DNA of 5,333 nt from CAYMRB01 sp964392615 (GTDB lineage Bacteria; Planctomycetota; UBA8108). The stretch covers positions 1 to 5,333 of the forward strand of contig CAYMRB010000571.1 of NCBI GenBank assembly GCA_964392615.1. Direction: 5' to 3'. The stretch's first letter is position 1. Every line of letters starts with the position of its first letter. Under the pieces are notes generated by a model that was given only the letters and a program-made list of their open reading frames with translations, was not told where the DNA came from and ran no database searches. This document shows, one piece after another, positions 1 through 5,333 of this stretch. Position numbers and translations under genes: made by a program.

Positions 1-60
1 GTTGCAGCCGACGGCGAGCACGACCCACGCGATGCAGAGCGCTCTCATCGTCGTCGTCAT
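1..60 (-). CDS. Putative lipoprotein, N-terminal fragment (cut by the left window edge)
   Basis: Only the first 20 codons are present; the rest lies outside the window. The reading is MTTTMRALCIAWVVLAVGCN. It has a short basic start, a hydrophobic core and a lipobox-like LAVGC with the acceptor cysteine at residue 19, as in a lipoprotein signal peptide processed by signal peptidase II. The ATG overlaps the stop codon of the upstream toroid gene as ATGA. An AAGGTG ribosome binding site lies 8 bases before it (69-74). The second ATG at 46-48 would also leave a signal peptide but has no ribosome binding site and no overlap, so I prefer 60. The -3 lipobox residue is alanine rather than leucine, which is less common. 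The mature protein and its function are unknown. The position suggests the fourth member of the cassette. Confidence 0.72.
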   Translation of the reverse strand, partial: MTTTMRALCIAWVVLAVGCN

Positions 61-1247
61 CGCCGTGGCACCTTCGTCCGTAGATCGCGGCACAGGCTCA
101 GACTGATGATCGCGTAGCAGGTCGTCAGCGCGGGATCGTCTTCCCACCAGCGGGCGTTGTCGTTGCGCCACGTGCCGTCGGGGCGCTGCAGGCCGCGGAG
201 CCTCTCGCTGAGCTCGCGCGCCCAATCGTGCGAGCGTCCGGCGACGGTCTCGAGTCGCGGCCGCCCCATGGCGCTCAGCGTGCGCGCGAGGGTCAGGTAG
301 TAGTAGTACAGTCCCGCGTCGCGGTGGAGATAGCCCGACGATGGCGCGTAGCGCTGCGTCAGATCGGGGTTTTCGCGCACGGTGTAATGCGTGCGAATGG
401 CCCAATAGGCCCGGCTGACCGTCGGATTGTCGCGTCTCGTCGACTCGCCGACGTAGCGCAGCAGCTGGTCGTAGCTCACCGCCGCGTCGCCGCCGCCGAT
501 CTGGGGCGGTCGCCAGCGGATCTTCCGGTCCGTCGGATCGCGGCTGCTTCGGCGCAGAAAGTCCACCGCTCTCCGGACGTTCGCGGGCAAGTCCTCGCGC
601 GCGCGGAGCTTCTCGACCGCCGCGGCCGTCTCGCCGGGTGGCGTCCTCGCCCGCGCCTCCTCGTAGGACTCGAGATCGCGGTTGCGGTAGACGAACAGGG
701 AGAGGCGCTGCAGCGATGCCTCGTGACGCTCGCCGAAGTCGGCCTTCAAGCGCCGAGCAGCGGCCTCCGGGTCCCCCCGTGCGAGCAATGTGTCGCGCCA
801 CGCGCGCAGCGCCCGGGACGCGACCGCGGCCGTGTACCGAACGAGACCGGCGCGGGGCTCGTAGATACCACCGTCCGCCTGCTGCTTGGATAGCAGCGCG
901 CGCGCGGCAGCCGAGCAGACGGCATCGTGCCGGTCGTCTTCCGCCGCACCGGCCAGCGCCCAGAGCGCCATCGCGGTCAACGGCAGCTCCGGGACCCGGC
1001 TCCCACCCGTCGCGGGCGATCCGAACGCACCGGAAGGCCGTTGCTGCGCGATGAGCCACTTCGCCGCGCGATCGAGCGCGTCCTGGACGCTCGTGCGCTC
1101 GGCGGGCGGCAGGTGATACGACGGCTCGTCCTGCGCGGGGCACGTCGACAGGGCGCCGAACGCGAATGCCGCCAACGCGAACACGAACGCCCTCCGGGCA
1201 GCCCCGCCTGTCCTGCCCCGTCTCACCGCACTCTTTCGAGAGACCAC
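57..1247 (-). CDS. Exported prenyltransferase/squalene-oxidase-repeat (alpha-toroid) protein
   Basis: The product is 396 residues from the GTG at 1247. Its N-terminus is strongly basic, with a hydrophobic stretch at about 20-38 ending in TCPAQDE, consistent with a signal peptide. QW-like repeats of the terpenoid-cyclase/alpha-toroid fold are visible: AAKWLIAQQRPSGAFG near 61-76, LLSKQQADGGIYE near 118-130, and LQRPDGTWRNDNARWWEDDP near 353-372. The spaced repeats and alanine/leucine-rich helices fit an alpha/alpha barrel. I see no clear DxDD acid motif of squalene-hopene cyclase, and an exported location argues against a membrane cyclase, so a binding or structural role is plausible. The GTG at 1247 has a well-placed GAGGA 6 bases upstream. 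The alternative GTG at 1226 (389 aa) overlaps the preceding stop as GTGA, matching the other junctions. A longer start at 1379 would put about 45 arginine-rich codons inside the upstream gene and is unlikely. Confidence 0.82.
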   Translation of the reverse strand: MVSRKSAVRRGRTGGAARRAFVFALAAFAFGALSTCPAQDEPSYHLPPAERTSVQDALDRAAKWLIAQQRPSGAFGSPATGGSRVPELPLTAMALWALAGAAEDDRHDAVCSAAARALLSKQQADGGIYEPRAGLVRYTAAVASRALRAWRDTLLARGDPEAAARRLKADFGERHEASLQRLSLFVYRNRDLESYEEARARTPPGETAAAVEKLRAREDLPANVRRAVDFLRRSSRDPTDRKIRWRPPQIGGGDAAVSYDQLLRYVGESTRRDNPTVSRAYWAIRTHYTVRENPDLTQRYAPSSGYLHRDAGLYYYYLTLARTLSAMGRPRLETVAGRSHDWARELSERLRGLQRPDGTWRNDNARWWEDDPALTTCYAIISLSLCRDLRTKVPRR

Positions 1248-1882
1248 CGACCGTCCTCGATTTCGACACCTGAACTCGTCACGCGACCTGCTGCGCGCCG
1301 TGGGCCGACGATCTGGCCTGTGAGCTCGTAGCGCAGATCGCCCTCCTCGCCGCGCAGGCGAATCCGGCCGTCGCGGCACTCCCCCACGATGGCCGTCTTA
1401 GGCGCGCGATTCAACCGGATCGTGACCCCTGTGCCGTCGACCTCGACTTCGCACGCCTGGCGCTCCTCGACCGCCGGGCGGTTGCCGGAGAGCTCGAAGC
1501 GCGTCGACAACACGTACGTTCCCGCGACGAGCGGATCGGATGCCGGCGGCCCATCGGGCAGCTCGATCTCGACGTGGAACTTCTTGGCGGGCGTCTCGAG
1601 GAGCGCTGGAGGCACCTCCTTGCCGAGGAGGCGGGCGTGCTCGACAAGCGCCTGACGCCGCTCCTCCGGCGAACTCTCCGGATTGCGGACCGTCGCGAGC
1701 AGCACGTCGAGCTGCTCCTGCGACGGCGGCGTCTCGGGGCTGCCATCACCGGTCACGGACTCGTCCGCGCCCGTACTCTCCGGCGGCGCCGCGGGGGCAG
1801 CGCCGTCATCGCGACACGCAACGAGGCCGACGAGAGCCAGGCAGCAGACGATCGCGACGAGCTTCACGCGTGCCGTGATCAC
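1223..1882 (-). CDS. Lipoprotein of unknown function
   Basis: The product is 219 residues. It opens MITARVKLVAIVCC and continues to a lipobox LVAC with the acceptor cysteine at residue 23, so it should be lipidated and membrane-anchored. A low-complexity linker rich in Ala, Pro, Glu, Ser and Gly follows (about 24-55), then a short helical segment with a PEERRQALVEHARLLGKE run (72-89). The C-terminal part (about 100-219) is predicted beta-rich and contains two more cysteines (144 and 169), which could form a disulfide. I recognise no family. The GTG start overlaps the stop of the upstream cohesin/dockerin gene as GTGA. A strong GAGGAGGG lies 15 bases upstream, rather far. A second GTG at 1867 would shorten the protein by five residues and keep the lipobox, but lacks a ribosome binding site. 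Position between two exported proteins suggests a shared envelope role. Confidence 0.82.
   Translation of the reverse strand: MITARVKLVAIVCCLALVGLVACRDDGAAPAAPPESTGADESVTGDGSPETPPSQEQLDVLLATVRNPESSPEERRQALVEHARLLGKEVPPALLETPAKKFHVEIELPDGPPASDPLVAGTYVLSTRFELSGNRPAVEERQACEVEVDGTGVTIRLNRAPKTAIVGECRDGRIRLRGEEGDLRYELTGQIVGPRRAAGRVTSSGVEIEDGRWSLERVR
1254..1258 (-). promoter_or_regulatory. Ribosome binding site for the toroid protein
   Basis: GAGGA on the minus strand lies 6 bases before the GTG at 1247, inside the 3' end of the lipoprotein gene. It is the main reason to prefer this start over the GTG at 1226, which has only a weak AAGAG before it. If it is used, the two genes overlap by 25 bases instead of 4. 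The same bases encode part of the lipoprotein C-terminus (IEDG), so the match could be chance. Confidence 0.45.
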
Positions 1883-3645
1883 GGGTTGCAGGGGTGTCCC
1901 TCCTCGTACGGCGGGCAAGCGCACTCGTTGCACCCGAGCAGATCGACAGGACCGACATCGAAGCCGCAGAGCGGGTACGGCGGCGGGATGGCCGGCCCGC
2001 CGAGGAACAGGAAGTTCAGCGAGTAGACCGGGTCGGAGATGTCGACCTTCGAGTCGTTGTTCGAGTCGGCCGCGTCCATGCAGACCGGCGTCGGGCCTCC
2101 GGAGAACAGGAAGCTCAGCGTGTAGACCGAGTCCGATAGATCGACGCGCGCGTCGTTGTTCGAGTTGCCGCGAACGAACTCGAAGCCGCCGCTGAACGAG
2201 TCGGGATGGTGGTCGTCGAAGAAGTCGTCGACGAGCGTCGAGCGGAACGTCCGGCCGCCGGCGTCCGTCTCCTCGACCCAAGCGAACGGACGGACGATCG
2301 CGAAATCCTCGATGTGGAGCCCCAGGCGTCCGACCTCTTGCGGCGCCGCGTCGGCCTCGACGAGCGTCTCGCCGTCGTGCGTCGTCCACAGAGAAATCAC
2401 CAGTCGGCCGTTCTCCGCGTCGACCAGCACGCGCGACTCGCCGAGCGCGCTCTCGAAGAGCGGCGGATCACCCGCGTCCGGGTCGAACGGCGTCAGGGAC
2501 GAATCGTCGAATTCGAGGATGACCGTGAGTCCCGTCAGGGCGCGCGGCGTCTGCACGAGCACAGGCACGAACACGTCGCGGTCCTCCGCGCCGACCGGCG
2601 GCACGATCTCGAGGTCGCCGGCGGCGAGCACGTAGTCGGGATCCGTCGCGTCGAAGCCACGCGGATCGTCGTCCGGGTCGTCGCCGCAGCTCGCAGACGG
2701 CACGGGCAGCGTGCCGCCGCCGTCGACCGCGTTGCGGATCGCGAGGTAGTCGGCGATCGTGATCGTTTCGTTGTCGTTCCCATCCGCGCTATCGAGAAGC
2801 GCCTCGCCGAGGCAGTCGTTCGATCCCGCACCGGCGTCGAACAGATAGGCGAGCACGGCAGCGGCGTCCGCCGCATCGACCGCGCCGGCGCCATCGTAAT
2901 CGCCGCGACGGAACTGACCGGGCAGCACGTCGAGCTCACGCGAAACCTGTCCCGAGTACGTCACCGTAGTCGTCGACTGCGGATCCGTGTCGGCCTGAGT
3001 GATCGAGAAGCCGCCGATCACCGAGCCATCCTCGGACACCATGACCTCGATCGTGACCGTCTCGCGCGACAGCAGCGTGCCGATGTCGAAGCCGAGCACA
3101 ACCGACACATCCTCGGGCGCGTCCTCGGGGATCGCGTTCGTGTCGTCAAGCTGACCCGCTGCGAGGTTCGCGATGATGTCGCCGAACACGAAACCGGACT
3201 CGTCGACCTCGTAGCTGTCGGGATCGGGATCATCGCTGCCAGCGCCGAGGCTGCCGGCGATGGTCGCGTACTCGTTCGAGAACGTGTTGATGTCCTCGTC
3301 GATCTCGACATCGACGAAGGAGAAGAACCGGACGTCCTCGAGCGCCGCGCCGTTGTTACGCAGCACGTAGCGCAACGTCACGTCCGTCGTGTCGTCGGAG
3401 AGCTCGGCTTCGAACGAGAACTCGGTGTCTTCCGGCAGAGCGTCGAGCGACAGCTGCAGCGAGTCCGCCGCGCCCACCGCAAGGAACGAGTCGACCTCGA
3501 AGACATGGCCACCGGGGCCGATGGTGAAGTTCTGGCCGTTCGCACTTCCCCCCTCGCCGAAAGGTCCGAAGTCGTCAAAGGACGCCGCGGCCGCAACAGA
3601 CGGCAACAGAGCTCCGAGCAGCACGTAGATCGCCGATGCGCGCAT
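1879..3645 (-). CDS. Exported cohesin-like/dockerin-like multidomain protein
   Basis: The product is 588 residues, very acidic. Residues 1-21 form a signal peptide (MRASAIYVLL, ending VAAAAS). Residues 22-238 are a beta-rich domain I do not recognise. Residues 248-299 hold a dockerin-type EF-hand pair: loop 1 D249/D251/D260 lacks the usual acid at position 5 (A253), and loop 2 is D288/N290/N292/D299. An Asp-rich linker follows (321-336). Residues 338-450 resemble a cohesin: VFVPVLVQ, then GLTVILEFDDSSLTPFDP. Residues 490-572 form a second EF-hand pair (N494-D505, D527-D538), then FLGGP and a YPLCGFD...DLLGC tail, ending in a Cys-rich stretch. Calcium binding is inferred from the loops. The start at 3645 has GAGAGG 8 bases upstream and begins directly at the signal peptide; the ATG at 3684 would add 13 residues before it. 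It appears to be the first gene of the cassette. The cohesin call rests on pattern only. Confidence 0.88.
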   Translation of the reverse strand: MRASAIYVLLGALLPSVAAAASFDDFGPFGEGGSANGQNFTIGPGGHVFEVDSFLAVGAADSLQLSLDALPEDTEFSFEAELSDDTTDVTLRYVLRNNGAALEDVRFFSFVDVEIDEDINTFSNEYATIAGSLGAGSDDPDPDSYEVDESGFVFGDIIANLAAGQLDDTNAIPEDAPEDVSVVLGFDIGTLLSRETVTIEVMVSEDGSVIGGFSITQADTDPQSTTTVTYSGQVSRELDVLPGQFRRGDYDGAGAVDAADAAAVLAYLFDAGAGSNDCLGEALLDSADGNDNETITIADYLAIRNAVDGGGTLPVPSASCGDDPDDDPRGFDATDPDYVLAAGDLEIVPPVGAEDRDVFVPVLVQTPRALTGLTVILEFDDSSLTPFDPDAGDPPLFESALGESRVLVDAENGRLVISLWTTHDGETLVEADAAPQEVGRLGLHIEDFAIVRPFAWVEETDAGGRTFRSTLVDDFFDDHHPDSFSGGFEFVRGNSNNDARVDLSDSVYTLSFLFSGGPTPVCMDAADSNNDSKVDISDPVYSLNFLFLGGPAIPPPYPLCGFDVGPVDLLGCNECACPPYEEGHPCNP

Positions 3646-3653
3646 AGTTCCTG

Positions 3654-3659
3654 CCTCTC
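3654..3659 (-). promoter_or_regulatory. Ribosome binding site for the cohesin/dockerin gene
   Basis: GAGAGG on the minus strand lies 8 bases before the ATG at 3645, with a second purine block AGGA 3 bases before it. It favours the 3645 start over the upstream in-frame ATG at 3684. Confidence 0.6.
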
Positions 3660-3680
3660 GAACGTATGATTCCTGACCAT

Positions 3681-3692
3681 TCACCCGGGTGA
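3681..3692. repeat. Perfect 12-base palindrome, possible operator
   Basis: TCACCCGGGTGA is perfectly self-complementary. It lies 36 bases upstream of the chosen start of the four-gene cassette and about 10 bases downstream of a -10-like TACAAT. In this place it could be a repressor site or a short hairpin in the leader RNA. A regulatory function is inferred from position; the only direct observation is the symmetry. Confidence 0.4.
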
Positions 3693-3701
3693 GTCCGGTT
3701 G

Positions 3702-3707
3702 ATTGTA
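3702..3707 (-). promoter_or_regulatory. Possible -10 promoter element for the cassette
   Basis: TACAAT on the minus strand matches the sigma-70 type -10 consensus at five of six bases and stands out as AT-rich in a GC-rich gap. Transcription from here would give a leader of roughly 50 bases containing the palindrome and the ribosome binding site. I find no convincing -35 hexamer 16-18 bases upstream, so this is a weak call. Confidence 0.3.
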
Positions 3708-3745
3708 TCCGACGCTACGGGCCGCCGCGCCACCGAAATCGGGTG

Positions 3746-3776
3746 CGGCCCCTCGATCCGGGGCTGCCGACAGCCC
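3746..3776. repeat. Two overlapping, mutually exclusive inverted repeats
   Basis: The first stem pairs CGGCCCC (3746-3752) with GGGGCTG (3760-3766), with one G-U pair and a 7-base loop. The second pairs GGGCTG (3761-3766) with CAGCCC (3771-3776) around a 4-base loop. They share 3761-3766, so only one can form at a time. Neither is followed by a T-run in either direction. They lie in the gap between the phosphatase stop and the cassette start. In GC-rich DNA such stems can arise by chance. Confidence 0.3.
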
Positions 3777-3855
3777 GAACCCCGAGCGAACTTCGTGCTC
3801 ACAGGCCCGCGAACGACAAGTTGCAGGTGTCCCAGAAACGTCACCGTCGAGGTCT

Positions 3856-3878
3856 GAATGCGCCGGACGAGTGCATTC
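3856..3878 (-). terminator. Inverted repeat after the phosphatase gene, weak terminator candidate
   Basis: GAATGC (3856-3861) and GCATTC (3873-3878) form a 6-base stem with an 11-base loop, starting just 5 bases past the phosphatase stop. There is no T-tract after it on the minus strand, so it is not a classical intrinsic terminator. It could slow polymerase or protect the 3' end of the message. Confidence 0.22.
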
Positions 3879-3883
3879 GGCGG

Positions 3884-5215
3884 TCATTCCCCGCAGCCCA
3901 GCAAATCCCCGGTATAGTCGATACCCGGTCGCGGGTAGGGGCTGGCCGGAGACGGCCCGCCGAGGAAGAGCCCCTGCAGCAGGTGGATCCCGTCCGAGAT
4001 GTCCGTAGCCCCGTCGTCGTTGCTGTCCGCGGCGTCCGCGCAGCGAATCGGCCGCGCGCCGAAGAGGCCGTTCAGGATCGCGACCGCGTCGGATACGTCG
4101 AGCCGTCCGTCCTCGTTCGCATCGCCGCGCGTGAACAGCGGTCCCTGGTCGAGGCCGTTCTCGCTGACGAGATCGAACGCGTCGATGATCTCGCCGTCGA
4201 TGTTCTTGAAATAGCCGCGCGCGCGGCGCGGGTCGCCATCGACGTGAAAGACGATGAACAGCGCGCCGTAGGTGTCGGTGTACCGACTGGCCCAGACCTC
4301 GCACGGGCCGACGAGCTCTTCGCCGAGGCAGCGCGAATGCGTGTGAATCCCGTTGCCCCCGAGCCCGCAGACGAACGCGAACGTCGAGCCGCGCCCGACG
4401 TGAACGAGCCCCCCATCGGGCCACACCGGGTTGACCCGATACTCCTCGAAGTCGATCACCGATCGCGTGCGGCTGTAGGTGTGGGAGTGCCCCGTCGCGA
4501 CGATGGCGCCGTAGTCCTTGGCGAGCTCGTACGTCTCCCAGCCGACGCCGATCGGGATGCTCGGGGCGATCGACATCGCCGCCCCCGCGGCGTGCCACGA
4601 GCTCACGCGCCAGACCGCGGGGCTCGCGGCGAAGTGCTCCTCGGTGAACCGCAGCGTCTCCGCGCGGAACTCCTCGAACAGCGGGATCGCGGTGCCGCCC
4701 GGCCACAGCCCGATATCGGACAGGATGAAGTGCAGGCCGCGATAATTGCACGTCGCCCGCATCCCGACCCCCTGCGGATAGCCCTCGCCGAGGTCTCCCG
4801 TGCAGACGTCGCGGCCCTCGATCTCGTTGAGCCTCGCGACCTTTCGCTCGAGAAACGGACGGTAGTGCTCGACCCAGTCGGGGCCGTCATGGTTGCCGGG
4901 ACAGAACAAGTACGGGAAGTCGACCCCGAAGATCTCGTCGACGGCAGCGACCCACCCCGCCGGATTCGCGTACCCCATATCACCCTGATGCAGCACCAGC
5001 GCGGCCGCCTCGTCGCGGATGAGCTCGAGGACCGCGCGCGTGCCGGTGAACTCGGACTCCGGATCGCCCGCATCGCCGATGAACGCGACCTTGAAGTCGG
5101 GCGGCGTGGCCTCCAGCGGCTCGCCGTCCTGGGATCGCGTCGCCGTCGAGAGCGCCAGAATCACGACGAGCCCCGATAGCGCACGAGGCGCTCGCCGTCG
5201 ACAGACGCTTCTCAT
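3884..5215 (-). CDS. Exported purple-acid-phosphatase-like metallophosphoesterase with dockerin-like C-terminus
   Basis: The product is 443 residues. A basic start and hydrophobic core (about 12-25) form a signal peptide. Residues 42-325 are a calcineurin-type metallophosphoesterase domain with every motif in order: GDAG (D48), GDMGY (D79, Y82), GNHD (N108, H109), a single His in VSSWH (H208) and GHSH (H243, H245). The DxG and GDxxY forms, with Tyr as a ligand, are the purple acid phosphatase pattern, so a two-metal phosphomonoesterase acting outside the cytoplasm is likely; the substrate is unknown. Residues 361-443 hold two EF-hand loops (D365-D376, D397-D408), then FLGGP and a YPRPGID...DLLGC tail. 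The start at 5215 begins directly at the signal peptide, with GGAG and AGG 7-11 bases upstream; a TTG at 5287 would add 24 residues before it. The gap to the next gene is 238 bases, so it is probably a separate unit. Confidence 0.92.
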   Translation of the reverse strand: MRSVCRRRAPRALSGLVVILALSTATRSQDGEPLEATPPDFKVAFIGDAGDPESEFTGTRAVLELIRDEAAALVLHQGDMGYANPAGWVAAVDEIFGVDFPYLFCPGNHDGPDWVEHYRPFLERKVARLNEIEGRDVCTGDLGEGYPQGVGMRATCNYRGLHFILSDIGLWPGGTAIPLFEEFRAETLRFTEEHFAASPAVWRVSSWHAAGAAMSIAPSIPIGVGWETYELAKDYGAIVATGHSHTYSRTRSVIDFEEYRVNPVWPDGGLVHVGRGSTFAFVCGLGGNGIHTHSRCLGEELVGPCEVWASRYTDTYGALFIVFHVDGDPRRARGYFKNIDGEIIDAFDLVSENGLDQGPLFTRGDANEDGRLDVSDAVAILNGLFGARPIRCADAADSNDDGATDISDGIHLLQGLFLGGPSPASPYPRPGIDYTGDLLGCGE

Positions 5216-5291
5216 GCCAAGGCCTGCTCCGATCGTTGGTTCGAGTCCACGCAGTCCAGTTTGCAGCAGACCCCGGCGCGCTGGCAACTAC

Positions 5292-5333
5292 GTCGGAGTC
5301 GGAATCGGAGTCGGAGTCGGAGTCGGAGTCGGA
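5292..5333. repeat. GTCGGA hexamer tandem repeat, cut by the right edge
   Basis: Seven head-to-tail copies of GTCGGA reach the window end; the third copy (5304-5309) reads ATCGGA. The full length is unknown. It lies 77 bases upstream of the phosphatase start. As a 6-base unit it would keep frame if translated: Ser-Asp, Pro-Thr or Leu-Arg on the minus strand, and Val-Gly, Ser-Glu or Arg-Ser on the plus strand. I see no start or stop inside the window that would place it in a gene. Between it and the phosphatase start (5216-5291) I see no convincing promoter. Confidence 0.9.

Noticed and set aside
228..893. 221-codon open frame on the plus strand opposite the toroid gene
   Set aside because: It has no recognisable motifs and is Arg/Val/Ala-rich, typical of a shadow frame in GC-rich DNA.
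1883..2389. Long upstream extension of the lipoprotein reading frame
   Set aside because: The extension lies wholly inside the cohesin/dockerin gene, is Arg-rich and would bury the lipoprotein signal peptide in the middle of the protein.
2206..3669. 487-codon open frame on the plus strand opposite the cohesin/dockerin gene
   Set aside because: Its Arg/Val/Glu-rich, low-complexity product is what the complement of an Asp-rich GC-rich gene gives. It shows no signal peptide or motif, while the minus strand shows clear domains.
3575..3844. 89-codon minus-strand frame crossing the intergenic gap
   Set aside because: It starts at a GTG without a ribosome binding site, runs out of frame into the cohesin/dockerin gene, and shows no domain or signal peptide.
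3689..5179. 496-codon open frame on the plus strand opposite the phosphatase
   Set aside because: It is a mirror frame of a gene with complete catalytic motifs. Its product is Arg/Ala/Asp-rich with no recognisable domain.
5238..5248. GGTTCGAGTCC, which resembles a tRNA T-arm
   Set aside because: Only three of the five T-stem pairs form, and a tRNA on the plus strand would have its 5' half inside the phosphatase coding start. I find no matching acceptor or anticodon arm.
5216..5291. TTGCCA as a -35 box for the phosphatase gene
   Set aside because: The hexamer at the right distance (CAAACT) matches only three of six -10 positions, so the pair is not convincing.

Overview
The window looks like bacterial accessory DNA from a high-GC organism, most likely a member of the Planctomycetota. 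The taxonomic hint rests on gene style. There are secreted proteins with paired dockerin-type EF-hand repeats, and two of them share a C-terminal tail (FLGGP, then YPxxGxD, then DLLGC) that I associate with planctomycete secreted proteins. There is also a cohesin-like domain and a squalene-cyclase-like toroid protein. No rRNA, tRNA or universal marker is present to confirm this.

All convincing genes lie on the minus strand, so transcription runs right to left. At the right edge is a GTCGGA hexamer repeat that runs off the window. Next is a 443-residue exported metallophosphoesterase of the purple-acid-phosphatase type, ending in a dockerin-like module (3884-5215). A 238-base intergenic gap follows (3646-3883). 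It holds inverted repeats, a weak -10-like element and a perfect 12-base palindrome.

Beyond the gap begins a tight cassette of four genes joined by short overlaps. They are: (i) a 588-residue exported protein with an unrecognised beta-rich N-terminal domain, an internal dockerin-like pair, a cohesin-like domain and the same C-terminal module as the phosphatase; (ii) a 219-residue lipoprotein of unknown function; (iii) an exported prenyltransferase/squalene-oxidase-repeat (alpha-toroid) protein; and (iv) the first 20 codons of a second lipoprotein cut by the left edge. This last fragment is small but well supported by an ATGA overlap, a ribosome binding site and a lipobox.

Every protein encoded here carries an export signal, so the window describes envelope or extracellular proteins. 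The overlaps suggest the four cassette genes are translated together. The phosphatase is probably a separate unit that uses the same surface or assembly module. I infer an extracellular assembly or display function from the cohesin-like and dockerin-like domains. No substrate can be read from the sequence.
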